Positions 1-6,052 of a stretch of DNA of 19,565 bases are shown here, piece after piece. The notes beneath the pieces were generated by a model that saw nothing but the letters and a program-made list of their open reading frames with translations, was not told where the DNA came from and ran no database searches. Source of the stretch: G963669175 sp964648415. Lineage in GTDB: Bacteria; Electryoneota; Electryoneia; Electryoneales; Electryoneaceae. The stretch is taken from positions 1 to 19,565 of the forward strand of contig CAZYOC010000054.1 in the NCBI GenBank assembly GCA_964648415.1, in the 5' to 3' direction. A program made the translations under genes and the position numbers. Within the stretch, counting starts at the first letter, position 1. Each line of letters begins with the position of its first letter.

Positions 1-2
1 GG

Positions 3-22
3 ATTCCAGCCTTCGCTGGAAT
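3..22. repeat. REP-like hairpin at the window edge
   Basis: ATTCCAGC at 3-10 and GCTGGAAT at 15-22 form a perfect 8-bp stem with a CTTC loop. The flanks GG and GA match the other hairpins of this family in the window (177-196, 302-321, 4759-4778, 19539-19558). The element may continue to the left of the window. Confidence 0.7.
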
Positions 23-56
23 GAGATCGGGTCCTATTGTGCAACAGTCTGTATAG

Positions 57-150
57 CGGTTCTCGGAATTACGCCGACATCGTCACGGTCGGTTTGAGTG
101 CCCCGAAAACGTCAGCTGCAACACGCGTGTCGGAACAATTTCGGGAACCG
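57..150. repeat. 94-bp imperfect palindromic element
   Basis: The outer arms 57-70 and 137-150 are inverted copies matching at 12 of 14 positions. After a 3-nt internal loop on each side, the stem continues with CCGACA (74-79) and TGTCGG (128-133). The loop is about 48 nt and includes the edge of a perfect 10-bp palindrome ACACGCGTGT at 121-130. The sequence differs from the REP hairpins beside it. It could be a relic of a miniature transposable element or fold as an RNA; no gene is visible in it. Confidence 0.5.
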
Positions 151-172
151 TTATATCATAATCGGCAACGAG

Positions 173-327
173 TGTCATTCCTGCGGAAGCAGGAATCCAG
201 GTAAGCCCATATACTATAACAGGTTAGCCACAAAAACGAAACTGTGGATGTTGCTCTGGTGTTAAAATTGCTAACATCTTGTATTCTTGAACCTTGCCTG
301 GATTTCCGCCTTCGCGGGAATGACATC
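173..327. repeat. REPIN-like pair of inverted REP hairpins
   Basis: Two REP-type hairpins lie head to head about 100 bp apart. The left one has ATTCCTGC (177-184), loop GGAA and GCAGGAAT (189-196). The right one has ATTTCCGC (302-309), loop CTTC and GCGGGAAT (314-321), with one G-T pair. Similarity extends beyond the stems: TGTCATTCC outside and AATCCAGG followed by AAG inside, over about 33 nt per arm. Two inverted REPs with a short spacer are the hallmark of REPINs, which are non-autonomous elements mobilised by RAYT transposases encoded elsewhere. No transposase is in this window. Confidence 0.6.
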
Positions 328-422
328 ATGGGACATTTCATTTGAGAATTACTATATATCTTAAAAAAGAACATCCTTCTTATCCTTGATATCCTAACCA
401 TCCTGTTAAGGATTCTTCCTAA

Positions 423-1403
423 CTACGAAAGCTTCCCAACCATCTCCGCAGCTTCGCGCGCGTAATAGGTCAGGATAAAGTCCGCACCGGCTCGTTTAAA
501 CGAGACCAGCGTTTCCAGAATGACCTTCTCCCGGTCGATCCACCCGTTGGCGGCGGCGGCCTCCAGCATGGCGTATTCGCCGGACACATGATAGGTTCCC
601 GTCGGGCGACCATAGGCTTTCTTCACCCGGTACAGCACATCCAGGTAAGGAGTGCCTGGCTTCACCATCAGCATGTCCGCGCCTTCCAGGATATCCAGCT
701 CCGCCTCGCGGATGGCTTCCTGTGCGTTGGCCGGGTCCATCTGGTAGGCTTTCCGGTCGCCGAACTGCGGCGCGGAATCGGCGGCGTCGCGGAATGGGCC
801 GTAGTACGCCGACGAGTACTTTACCGCGTAGCTCAGAATCGCCGTGTTGGTGAATCCGGCGGCGTCGAGCTCCGCGCGGATCTTGCCCACGCGGCCGTCC
901 ATCATGTCCGACGGGGCCACAATATCGGCGCCGGCATGCGCCTGGCTCAATGCGGTGCGCGCCAGCAGGGTCAGGGTGGAGTCGTTGTCAACTCCCCGGT
1001 CTGTGATCAAGCCGCAGTGGCCGTGGCTGGTGTATTCACACAGGCAGACATCGCCCATCACCAGTAGATCGGGTGCTTCTCGCTTGATGTTACGAATAGC
1101 TTGTTGAACAACTCCATCCTCGATCCATGCACCGGTTCCCTGATCGTCTTTGCTTTCGGGAATGCCGAACAGGATGATAGCGGGTACGCCGGCTTCATGG
1201 ATGCGGACGGCTTCTTCCGCCACCCGTTCCACCGGCCAACGATACTGCCCGGGCATGGAGGAGATTTCCTTCGCGACTCCGTCGCCCGGAACCACAAACA
1301 GCGGTTGCACCAGGTCGTCAACCGTAACCCGGTTCTCTCGCACCAGGCGTCGCATGGTGTCGTTGGCCCGCAATCGGCGCGGGCGGTGGATGGGAAACGT
1401 CAT
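423..1403 (-). CDS. hemB: Delta-aminolevulinic acid dehydratase (porphobilinogen synthase)
   Basis: HemB condenses two 5-aminolevulinate molecules into porphobilinogen, the second common step of heme and other tetrapyrrole synthesis, in the cytoplasm. The 326-residue length is normal for the family. The zinc-binding segment at 118-131 has C120, C122 and C130, so this is the Zn-dependent type. The Schiff-base lysines are K195 (in YAVKYSS) and K248 (in MVKPG). The C-terminal LTYYA segment is also conserved. The ATG is preceded by AAGGGGG, a good ribosome binding site. The gene diverges from the sigma-factor gene. A possible small ORF (1425-1622, minus) ends 21 nt upstream and might share its transcript. 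Identification is secure. Confidence 0.97.
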   Translation of the reverse strand: MTFPIHRPRRLRANDTMRRLVRENRVTVDDLVQPLFVVPGDGVAKEISSMPGQYRWPVERVAEEAVRIHEAGVPAIILFGIPESKDDQGTGAWIEDGVVQQAIRNIKREAPDLLVMGDVCLCEYTSHGHCGLITDRGVDNDSTLTLLARTALSQAHAGADIVAPSDMMDGRVGKIRAELDAAGFTNTAILSYAVKYSSAYYGPFRDAADSAPQFGDRKAYQMDPANAQEAIREAELDILEGADMLMVKPGTPYLDVLYRVKKAYGRPTGTYHVSGEYAMLEAAAANGWIDREKVILETLVSFKRAGADFILTYYAREAAEMVGKLS

Positions 1404-1424
1404 AAGCCCCCCTTAAGGCTTTTC

Positions 1425-1622
1425 TCAACTGAATTTCAGGGCAAACAGTACGCCAGTGCGGGCGCGTTCACGCCCATCAGGATAGAACCGGCACACGGAA
1501 GATACGAAGTTTTGGCAGGTTATGCAGGAGGCGGGAGCGGGGGATTGGGCTGGACCGGTTTCTGCATTCACAGCGGGTGGCGGCCCGGAGCCGGAGAAAT
1601 TGCTTTCTTTTGCAGCATTCAC
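1425..1622 (-). CDS. Possible small cysteine-containing protein upstream of hemB
   Basis: A 65-residue frame opens with GTG and ends 21 nt before the hemB start on the same strand. The first half is rich in Pro, Ala, Ser and Gly. The second half has three cysteines in the arrangement CITC-x6-C followed by RFYP, which resembles small CxxC...C-x(3)-P proteins of unknown function. GGGAG precedes the GTG by only 2 nt, which is too close for comfort. An in-frame ATG at 1715 would give 96 residues but has no ribosome binding site. Most of the ORF lies in otherwise gene-free DNA, so it is not a shadow of another gene. No function is assigned, and it may not be expressed. Confidence 0.3.
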   Translation of the reverse strand: MNAAKESNFSGSGPPPAVNAETGPAQSPAPASCITCQNFVSSVCRFYPDGRERARTGVLFALKFS

Positions 1623-1694
1623 TTCTCCCTGATGCTTCAGTTCGCTACTTTTCAGAACGCTCAAAGCCTTGTGCTCTCTTGGAGAGCGCCGGAT

Positions 1695-1723
1695 TGTAAC
1701 CAGATGCCCGTTCATGTGTCTTA
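1695..1723 (+). promoter_or_regulatory. Candidate ECF-type promoter of the sigma/anti-sigma operon
   Basis: TGTAACC (1695-1701) and TGTCTTA (1717-1723) are separated by 15 bp. An AAC-containing -35 box and a GTC-containing -10 box at this spacing are typical of ECF sigma factor promoters, and many ECF genes are self-activated. The site lies 30 nt before the start codon. It is a single weak match read by eye. Confidence 0.25.
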
Positions 1724-1752
1724 GCAGGTGAAGGGGTAAGGAGAGCAGCTTG

Positions 1753-2292
1753 ATGACGCAGGGAGAACAGCGATCGAAGTGGAAAGGGGCGTATGAGGAA
1801 CACGGCCCGGCGGTCTTCGCGTTCCTGCAGAGCCGTGTGGGCGACCGGCAGGATGCGGAGGATCTGTTGCAGGACACCTTTGTCCGGGCCATACGCGCCA
1901 CAGAGCCCCTGCGCGATGTCACCAAGACACGCTCGTATCTCTTTACCATCGCGCACAATGTCATGGTCAATCACGTCAGAAAAAAGCGCGAAGTGATCCT
2001 GACAGGCAACGGGGTGGAGGACGACAACCCTTTGGAGCAGGTGCAGGACGTACATGCGGTGGATCCGGGACGAGCCGCTGAAGCCTCAGAATTGGAAGAC
2101 AGGTTGAACGATGTGATGGCGGAGATGAGCGAAGCGCACCGAACCGCATTCGACCTGGGAGTATTGCAGCAGAAACCCTACAGGGAAATCGCCCGGGTAA
2201 CGGGCTGGACGCCGGCGCAGGTGAAGATAAACATCTACCGTGCACGGAAGCAGGCAGTGGCTTCCCTGGCGGAGGAGTGGACCGATGAGTGA
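1753..2292 (+). CDS. ECF-family RNA polymerase sigma factor
   Basis: This 179-residue protein has the two-domain build of extracytoplasmic-function sigma factors. Region 2 spans about 16-80, with the DAEDLLQDTFVRA core-binding helix and an RSYLFTIAHN segment for -10 recognition. A short linker leads to region 4 (about 117-172), with the PYREIARVTGWTPAQVKINIYRAR helix-turn-helix for the -35 box. AAGGAG at 1738-1743 sits 9 nt before the chosen ATG; a TTG one codon earlier is the alternative. The gene overlaps the next one by 8 nt, the usual arrangement for a sigma factor translationally coupled to its anti-sigma factor. The signal it answers cannot be read from sequence. Family assignment is strong. 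Confidence 0.93.
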   Translation: MTQGEQRSKWKGAYEEHGPAVFAFLQSRVGDRQDAEDLLQDTFVRAIRATEPLRDVTKTRSYLFTIAHNVMVNHVRKKREVILTGNGVEDDNPLEQVQDVHAVDPGRAAEASELEDRLNDVMAEMSEAHRTAFDLGVLQQKPYREIARVTGWTPAQVKINIYRARKQAVASLAEEWTDE

Positions 2293-2953
2293 GCCGAACA
2301 AGACATACACGATGACCGACGAAGAGTGCGAGATGAACCTGTCGGCGCTGATCGACGGCGAACTGGAGCCGGAAGCGCTGCTGCCGACCCTGGATCATCT
2401 GGCGCAAAGCGAAACGTGCAGCACTTTTTATCGTAACGCCCGCAAGCTGCAAGATGACTACGGCGCTGGTCATTACCCGGTGCAGGAGGAGACCCTTCCT
2501 GACGGCGGCTGGGAGAAGATCGAGCGGAAGAGCCTGTCGGGAGGTGCGCGCGTGATTCATCTCCTCACCCGAACCCAGGTCTGGGGCGCGGCGGCGGCAA
2601 TCCTGCTGGCTGTCGGCCTCTGGTGGGGCGGCATGATGGAATTCCATCGTCCCACGCCTGGTTCTCAAGTCACCGAGGTGACCTTGGGCGAAGATGAAGG
2701 CTCCATGAGCGAGCAACGCTTCGTTGAGCTCACCGCTGAACTGCTCCGTTCCGACCGCCGTTACCGGCGCAAGATGCTGGAAGTGCTGGAAGAAGTGGAC
2801 CGCGCCACCTACATCCCTGAAGGCTCGCCGGAAGGTGGTATCGGGGATCGTGGGGGACGGAGTGAACGAGCCGGCGCCGGGGATGAACTGCCCCAGGCCG
2901 GTGGAACTCGACGCGGCGGCAGTGTGATGGACCCGGTTATCCGGCTCTGGTAA
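2285..2953 (+). CDS. Membrane-bound anti-sigma factor
   Basis: The 222-residue protein follows the sigma gene with an 8-nt overlap and a GGAGGAG ribosome binding site at 2271-2277, which fixes the start. The cytoplasmic N-terminus (1-95) holds SALIDGELEPE, the motif that opens the sigma-binding helices of RseA-like domains. The HxxxCxxC zinc motif of ZAS anti-sigma factors is absent. One membrane span lies at about 99-117 (WGAAAAILLAVGLWWGG). The remaining roughly 100 residues would be periplasmic, with a charged helix at about 145-175 and a Gly/Arg-rich tail. It probably holds the sigma factor at the membrane until an envelope signal releases it. That role is inferred from position and domain layout; no sensor domain is recognised. 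Confidence 0.8.
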   Translation: MSEPNKTYTMTDEECEMNLSALIDGELEPEALLPTLDHLAQSETCSTFYRNARKLQDDYGAGHYPVQEETLPDGGWEKIERKSLSGGARVIHLLTRTQVWGAAAAILLAVGLWWGGMMEFHRPTPGSQVTEVTLGEDEGSMSEQRFVELTAELLRSDRRYRRKMLEVLEEVDRATYIPEGSPEGGIGDRGGRSERAGAGDELPQAGGTRRGGSVMDPVIRLW

Positions 2954-2993
2954 GAAACAGAACGATTTACTTGTGATAGAAGGAGAGTGGGCG

Positions 2994-4601
2994 ATGTTTT
3001 CTCACCGTAAACACCTGATACTGACCGGCGTAGTGTTCGCCGCTGTGATGATGCTCGCGGCTCCCGTCATGGCGGCGGACAACGCCGGATTCATCTATGG
3101 GAAGGTCACGACTGTCAACGGCAACTCCTACCAGGGTCTCATTCGCTGGGGCGATGAAGAGGCCTTCTGGGATGACCTGTTCAATTCCGCCAAAGTGGAC
3201 GTAACCGATTCAGAGCACTGGTCCAACTACGAGGATGCGCTGGAAGAATACCAGGAAGAAGCCCGGGAAGCTGCTCTCGAGGCCCTGGAAGAGGCGCTGG
3301 AAGAGATCGAGGAAGAGGCCGACGAGATGGAAACCGAGGCCGATGAACTCGAAGACGAAGTCTCGGAACTGGAAGAAGAACTGGAAGAGCTGGAAGATGA
3401 CCGAGACAGCCGGCGGGTGATCGAACGTGAAATCCGTGAGCTCCAGCGTCAGGCCGAGCACATGCGCAAACAGGCCCAGCGGATGCGGAAGGAATCGGAA
3501 CGTAAGCGTGACGATCTCGATGACGAAGTCGACCGGATTGTAATCCAGACGGGCTCCGGCCAACCGCGCACCATCGTTATCCCCTCCACGCCGCGTATGC
3601 CCCGCATCATCACAAGAAACTTCTTCGACGGGAAAATGAATATCCGAGTGGGTTCCTGGGGCGGTACCCGGCAATTCATGGTGCGTTTCGGCGACATCAA
3701 GACCATCGAGGTCACCGGCGACGAGGACGCGCTGGTAACCATGCGCAACGGCGATGAAATCGAGGTCAGCGGCTACGCCAACGACGTGGGCGGGAAGCTG
3801 TTCATCAACGATACGGCCTTCGGCGAAATCACCCTGCCCTGGGACAACATCGACGTGATTGAATTCATGGAGGCGCCGTCCTCCGCCAAGCCGGACGCCT
3901 TCCGTATGAAGGGCGTGATGACCACCGAAGCCGGCGAATACCGGGGCTATATCCAGTGGGACAGCCAGGAATGCCTGTCCACCGATGTCCTTGACGGGGA
4001 ATCGGAAGACGGCGATCTGGCCATCAGCTTCGGCGCGATCCGCAGCATCGAACGCAACAACCGCCGCAGCGCGAAGGTCGAGCTGCGTGACGGCCGCACC
4101 ATCGTATTGAGCGGGACCAACGATGTCAACGAGAGTATCCGCGGGATCTTCGTCGAGGATGAGCGTTATGGCCGCGTGAAGGCGCCGTGGGACATCTTCG
4201 ACAAGGTGGTCTTCGACGACGCCGGCTCAAGCGGGCGCGACTATGACTGGTACGGTAAGCAGACGAAACTCTTCGGTAAAGTGACCACCAACGAGGGCGA
4301 CGTCTACGAGGGACGCCTGATCTACGACATGGACGAGTCGGCGAGCTACGAGATTCTGAACGGGCAACGCTTCGACGTGGAATACTTCATCCCCTTCGCC
4401 CTGGTCAAATCCGTCACCCCGCGCAGCCGTAACAGCAGCACGGTCGTGCTGACCGGCGGGGAAGAGGTGCGCCTGTACGACCAGCAGGACGTGGGCGACT
4501 CCAACGATGGCGTGATGATCTATCCCAAGGGCAGCAACAACGAAGAAGACGCCCAGTATGTGCCGTGGGAAAGCATCGAAAGCGTCGAGTTTACGCATTG
4601 A
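2994..4601 (+). CDS. Exported three-repeat protein with an inserted coiled coil
   Basis: No named family was recognised. The ATG at 2994 is chosen because AGAAGGAGAG (2979-2988) precedes it and a signal peptide follows at once (1-28, ending APVMAA). The mature part has three copies of one module at about 33-292, 303-408 and 425-533. Each copy reads GKVTT/GVMTT, then a G-x-Y-x-G segment, an F-x-x-I/V-x-S/T-I/V segment, a G-x-E/T strand, an NDV or QDV turn, and PW-x-x-x-x-x-V-x-F. The first copy is split by a Glu/Arg-rich coiled coil at about 75-180. The gene starts 40 nt after the anti-sigma gene and probably shares its transcript, so the protein may be the main output of that sigma factor or part of its signal path. 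Its function is unknown. Confidence 0.85.
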   Translation: MFSHRKHLILTGVVFAAVMMLAAPVMAADNAGFIYGKVTTVNGNSYQGLIRWGDEEAFWDDLFNSAKVDVTDSEHWSNYEDALEEYQEEAREAALEALEEALEEIEEEADEMETEADELEDEVSELEEELEELEDDRDSRRVIEREIRELQRQAEHMRKQAQRMRKESERKRDDLDDEVDRIVIQTGSGQPRTIVIPSTPRMPRIITRNFFDGKMNIRVGSWGGTRQFMVRFGDIKTIEVTGDEDALVTMRNGDEIEVSGYANDVGGKLFINDTAFGEITLPWDNIDVIEFMEAPSSAKPDAFRMKGVMTTEAGEYRGYIQWDSQECLSTDVLDGESEDGDLAISFGAIRSIERNNRRSAKVELRDGRTIVLSGTNDVNESIRGIFVEDERYGRVKAPWDIFDKVVFDDAGSSGRDYDWYGKQTKLFGKVTTNEGDVYEGRLIYDMDESASYEILNGQRFDVEYFIPFALVKSVTPRSRNSSTVVLTGGEEVRLYDQQDVGDSNDGVMIYPKGSNNEEDAQYVPWESIESVEFTH

Positions 4602-4614
4602 TCTCTAGCGCCGA

Positions 4615-4711
4615 TTCAGATCGAGTTTGAGTGTTGAGTTGCAGAGCGTAGGCTGTTTGGCCCGACTGTTCACTGTCGGGTTTCAAGGCCAACGAGTCAA
4701 CCTGATCTGAA
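4615..4711. repeat. 97-bp inverted-repeat structure with inner hairpin
   Basis: TTCAGATC (4615-4622) and GATCTGAA (4704-4711) are perfect 8-bp inverted arms. Inside is a second hairpin, CCCGAC (4661-4666) and GTCGGG (4675-4680) with an 8-nt loop, followed by TTT. It begins 14 nt after the stop codon of the exported-protein gene. The inner hairpin could act as a weak terminator for the sigma operon; the outer arms suggest a larger fold or a relic of a small palindromic element. Confidence 0.4.
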
Positions 4712-4754
4712 CTGACACGAGCTTCAGGTTGTCGCGCGCAACAGAGTCCCGTCG

Positions 4755-4835
4755 TGTCATTCCTGCGAAGGCAGGAATCCAGAATAAACAAGTACTTAAG
4801 AATCTTAGTATGTTCGATTCTTTGCAAGAACCACT
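4755..4835 (+). repeat. 81-bp repeat, left copy, with REP hairpin
   Basis: This segment is the inverted copy of 19482-19562, with 76 of 81 positions identical by hand alignment. It starts with the hairpin ATTCCTGC (4759-4766), loop GAAG, GCAGGAAT (4771-4778). It continues through AAGTACTT (4790-4797) and a GATTCTTTGCAAGAA segment that is nearly palindromic, ending at CCACT. The hairpin is on the outer side of the bracketed region. Confidence 0.85.
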
Positions 4836-5030
4836 CTAATACGTTAACCGCTTACCCCATCCAGGGCATGTCGGTCGCACGCAACCGGGTCGGGCAGGCC
4901 CGGCTGCAATTTTTTGCAGTGTGCCAGGCATGATTGATGTACCGCTAATGGGATGGAAGTCCCCTCTGGACCTTGCGAGCACTCGAAACAACCGCCAACT
5001 CATGGTTTCACAACAAAAAAACTACCGTCT

Positions 5031-5054
5031 GTCCCTAGTTTCGTCCCTAGTTTC
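5031..5054. repeat. Perfect 12-bp tandem duplication
   Basis: GTCCCTAGTTTC occurs twice in direct succession, at 5031-5042 and 5043-5054. It lies between the csp terminator and non-coding DNA. It may be a slippage product; no function is implied. Confidence 0.8.
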
Positions 5055-5067
5055 GCCATGTGAGGAG

Positions 5068-5094
5068 AAAACGCCCGGGCGGGCGCCCGGGCGT
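5068..5094 (-). terminator. Rho-independent terminator of csp
   Basis: ACGCCCGGGC (5071-5080) and GCCCGGGCGT (5085-5094) form a perfect 10-bp GC-rich stem with a 4-nt loop. Read on the minus strand, it lies 22 nt after the csp stop and is followed by TTT, giving a short U tract. Strand and position fit termination of csp. Confidence 0.75.
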
Positions 5095-5116
5095 TGGCGT
5101 TTTCGCTGCTGCTGTC

Positions 5117-5317
5117 CTAGCGGACCCGCATCACGTTTTCTGCCGCCGGTCCTTTCTTGCCCTGCACAACGTCAAATTCGACTTCTTCGCCCTCTTCGAG
5201 GGTTTTAAAGCCGTCACCGCCGATTGCACTGTAATGGACAAATACATCGGAACCCTCATCGGGCTCGATGAAACCGAAGCCCTTGCCACTGTCGAACCAC
5301 TTCACTTTACCATGCAT
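5117..5317 (-). CDS. Cold-shock domain protein (CspA family)
   Basis: This 66-residue protein is a single cold-shock domain, a small beta-barrel that binds single-stranded RNA and DNA and acts as an RNA chaperone. Both nucleic-acid motifs are present: KGFGFI at 12-17 (RNP1) and VFVHY at 25-29 (RNP2). The N-terminus MHGKVKWFD is typical. The ATG at 5317 is preceded by AGGAG with a 7-nt spacer; the frame runs further upstream, but that extension does not fit the family. The gene stands alone with its own promoter (5376-5404) and terminator (5071-5094). Whether it is cold-induced or constitutive cannot be told from sequence. Confidence 0.95.
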   Translation of the reverse strand: MHGKVKWFDSGKGFGFIEPDEGSDVFVHYSAIGGDGFKTLEEGEEVEFDVVQGKKGPAAENVMRVR

Positions 5318-5375
5318 CAACCTACTCCTGAAAAAGTACTGTGCAGACCACTCCACTGGTCCACTTCCTGTACCA

Positions 5376-5404
5376 AGTTTACGGGTTTTTTGGCGCTATG
5401 CCAA
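5376..5404 (-). promoter_or_regulatory. Candidate promoter of csp
   Basis: On the minus strand, TTGGCA (5404-5399) and TAAACT (5381-5376) are separated by exactly 17 bp, matching sigma-70 boxes at 4 of 6 positions or better. The leader to the start codon would be about 50-55 nt. It contains a small hairpin (TGGTC and GACCA at about 5347-5362), as expected for a structured csp leader. Confidence 0.5.
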
Positions 5405-5532
5405 GAGCACAGCCCCCCGAGGCTCCAGGAGAGCCATAAAAATTGCCAACATTTTCACATCGTTTCAGATTTCCGCTCCGCCCATCGTCTCGAGGAGGGG
5501 AGCCACAGAATAAATACTCTTTTCTTGTTGAA

Positions 5533-5559
5533 ATATTACTTTCAGCAGATATGTAATAC
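5533..5559. promoter_or_regulatory. Candidate NikR operator
   Basis: ATATTAC (5533-5539) and GTAATAC (5553-5559) are inverted half-sites with a 13-bp gap; six of the seven positions are symmetric. Known NikR sites are widely spaced palindromes, and from memory those described in some Deltaproteobacteria read GTGTTAC and GTAACAC with a similar gap. The site is 53 nt before the nikR start. It overlaps possible promoter boxes (TTGAAA at 5528-5533, TAATAC at 5554-5559, though with a long 20-bp spacer), so nickel-bound NikR would repress its own operon. A second perfect 7-bp inverted pair, CTTGTTG (5524-5530) and CAACAAG (5573-5579), encloses it. Confidence 0.55.
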
Positions 5560-5611
5560 TATATTTCCTCGTCAACAAGGGCGTGCATGCACGTCCGGGA
5601 GTGTTCTTGTC

Positions 5612-6052
5612 ATGGCGGATCTACACCGGCTCAGCATTACCATGGACCGGGATCTCTACGAGCGGCTGGAGCAGTTGCTGCAAAGCGGCGCCATTCAGAA
5701 CCGCAGCGAGTTCTTCCGGGACCTCTTGCGGTCAAAGCTGGTCCAGTTGGAATGGGAGGGCGACCGTGATGTGGTCGGGGCCATTACCCTGGTTTACGAT
5801 CATCGGGGCCGCGAAGTGCAGAAAAAGCTCACCGCGATCCAGCACCAGGCGCACTCCATGATCCTCGCCAACACCCATGTCCATCTGACCCATGACCTGT
5901 GTATCGAAGTGATTGTCGTGCGAGGACGTGCGGACCGTATTCGTGACATTGCCGACCGCATCGGGCATGTCAAAGGCGTCTTGTACGCCGAAGTGTCGGC
6001 GGGTGCGATCAGCATGTTTCTTGCGGAGGAGGAAGCCCATGCACATCCCTGA
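5612..6052 (+). CDS. nikR: Nickel-responsive transcriptional regulator NikR
   Basis: NikR is a ribbon-helix-helix repressor that binds DNA when loaded with nickel and shuts down nickel uptake. The 146-residue protein has the expected N-terminal DNA-binding part (about 5-45, with LSITMDRDLYERLEQL and NRSEFFRDLLR) and a C-terminal ACT-like metal domain. All four nickel ligands of the E. coli protein have equivalents here: H78, H89, H91 and C97. GGGAG at 5598-5602 lies 9 nt before the chosen ATG, and similarity begins there even though the frame is open upstream. It heads the transporter operon, and its stop overlaps the cbiM start by 14 nt. Self-regulation through 5533-5559 is likely. Confidence 0.95.
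   Translation: MADLHRLSITMDRDLYERLEQLLQSGAIQNRSEFFRDLLRSKLVQLEWEGDRDVVGAITLVYDHRGREVQKKLTAIQHQAHSMILANTHVHLTHDLCIEVIVVRGRADRIRDIADRIGHVKGVLYAEVSAGAISMFLAEEEAHAHP

Larger units (their letters stand above)
1..422. other. Non-coding region downstream of hemB
   Basis: No credible gene is seen in these 422 bases. The stretch holds the hairpin repeats listed separately (3-22, 57-150, 173-327). The segment 328-422 is AT-rich and lies just past the hemB stop. It contains imperfect self-complementary sequence around 390-410 and a T-run on the minus strand near 363-368. This could terminate hemB, but no convincing stem followed directly by a T tract was found. Confidence 0.6.
1404..1749. other. Divergent intergenic region between hemB and the sigma factor gene
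   Basis: About 345 bp separate two divergent genes. The stretch should hold both promoters and the possible small ORF at 1425-1622. A perfect 11-nt palindrome CTGAATTTCAG lies at 1429-1439, upstream of hemB. A possible ECF-type promoter at 1695-1723 faces the sigma gene. Confidence 0.5.
4602..5116. other. Intergenic region between the sigma operon and csp
   Basis: No gene is seen in these 515 bases. They hold the inverted-repeat structure 4615-4711, the 81-bp repeat 4755-4835, a CTGCAATTTTTTGCAG hairpin at about 4904-4919, the 12-bp tandem repeat 5031-5054, and the csp terminator 5071-5094. The stretch 4920-5030 shows no recognisable content. Confidence 0.6.
5318..5611. other. Divergent regulatory region between csp and nikR
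   Basis: The frame that becomes nikR stays open far upstream, but translation there matches nothing and overlaps csp on the other strand. I read these 294 bases as regulatory. They hold the csp promoter and leader on one side and the NikR-like operator on the other. The middle (5405-5520) shows nothing recognisable. Confidence 0.6.

Noticed and set aside
1..422. CRISPR-like array of repeats
   Set aside because: The hairpins alternate in orientation and have irregular spacing, as REP elements do; there is no direct-repeat and spacer periodicity and no cas gene.
588..1067. Plus-strand open frame opposite hemB
   Set aside because: hemB is certain on the other strand and the translation has no recognisable domain.
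3210..3674. Phe/Leu-rich open frame on the minus strand
   Set aside because: It is the antisense of the Glu-rich coiled coil (GAA/GAG read as TTC/CTC) and not an independent membrane protein.
4920..5060. Possible remnant of an insertion sequence or intron
   Set aside because: No transposase or reverse transcriptase frame and no clear terminal inverted repeats were found, so the origin is left open.
5060..5611. N-terminal extension of nikR by 184 codons
   Set aside because: The frame is open, but similarity to NikR begins at 5612, a ribosome binding site precedes that ATG, and the extension lies over csp on the opposite strand and over the operator.
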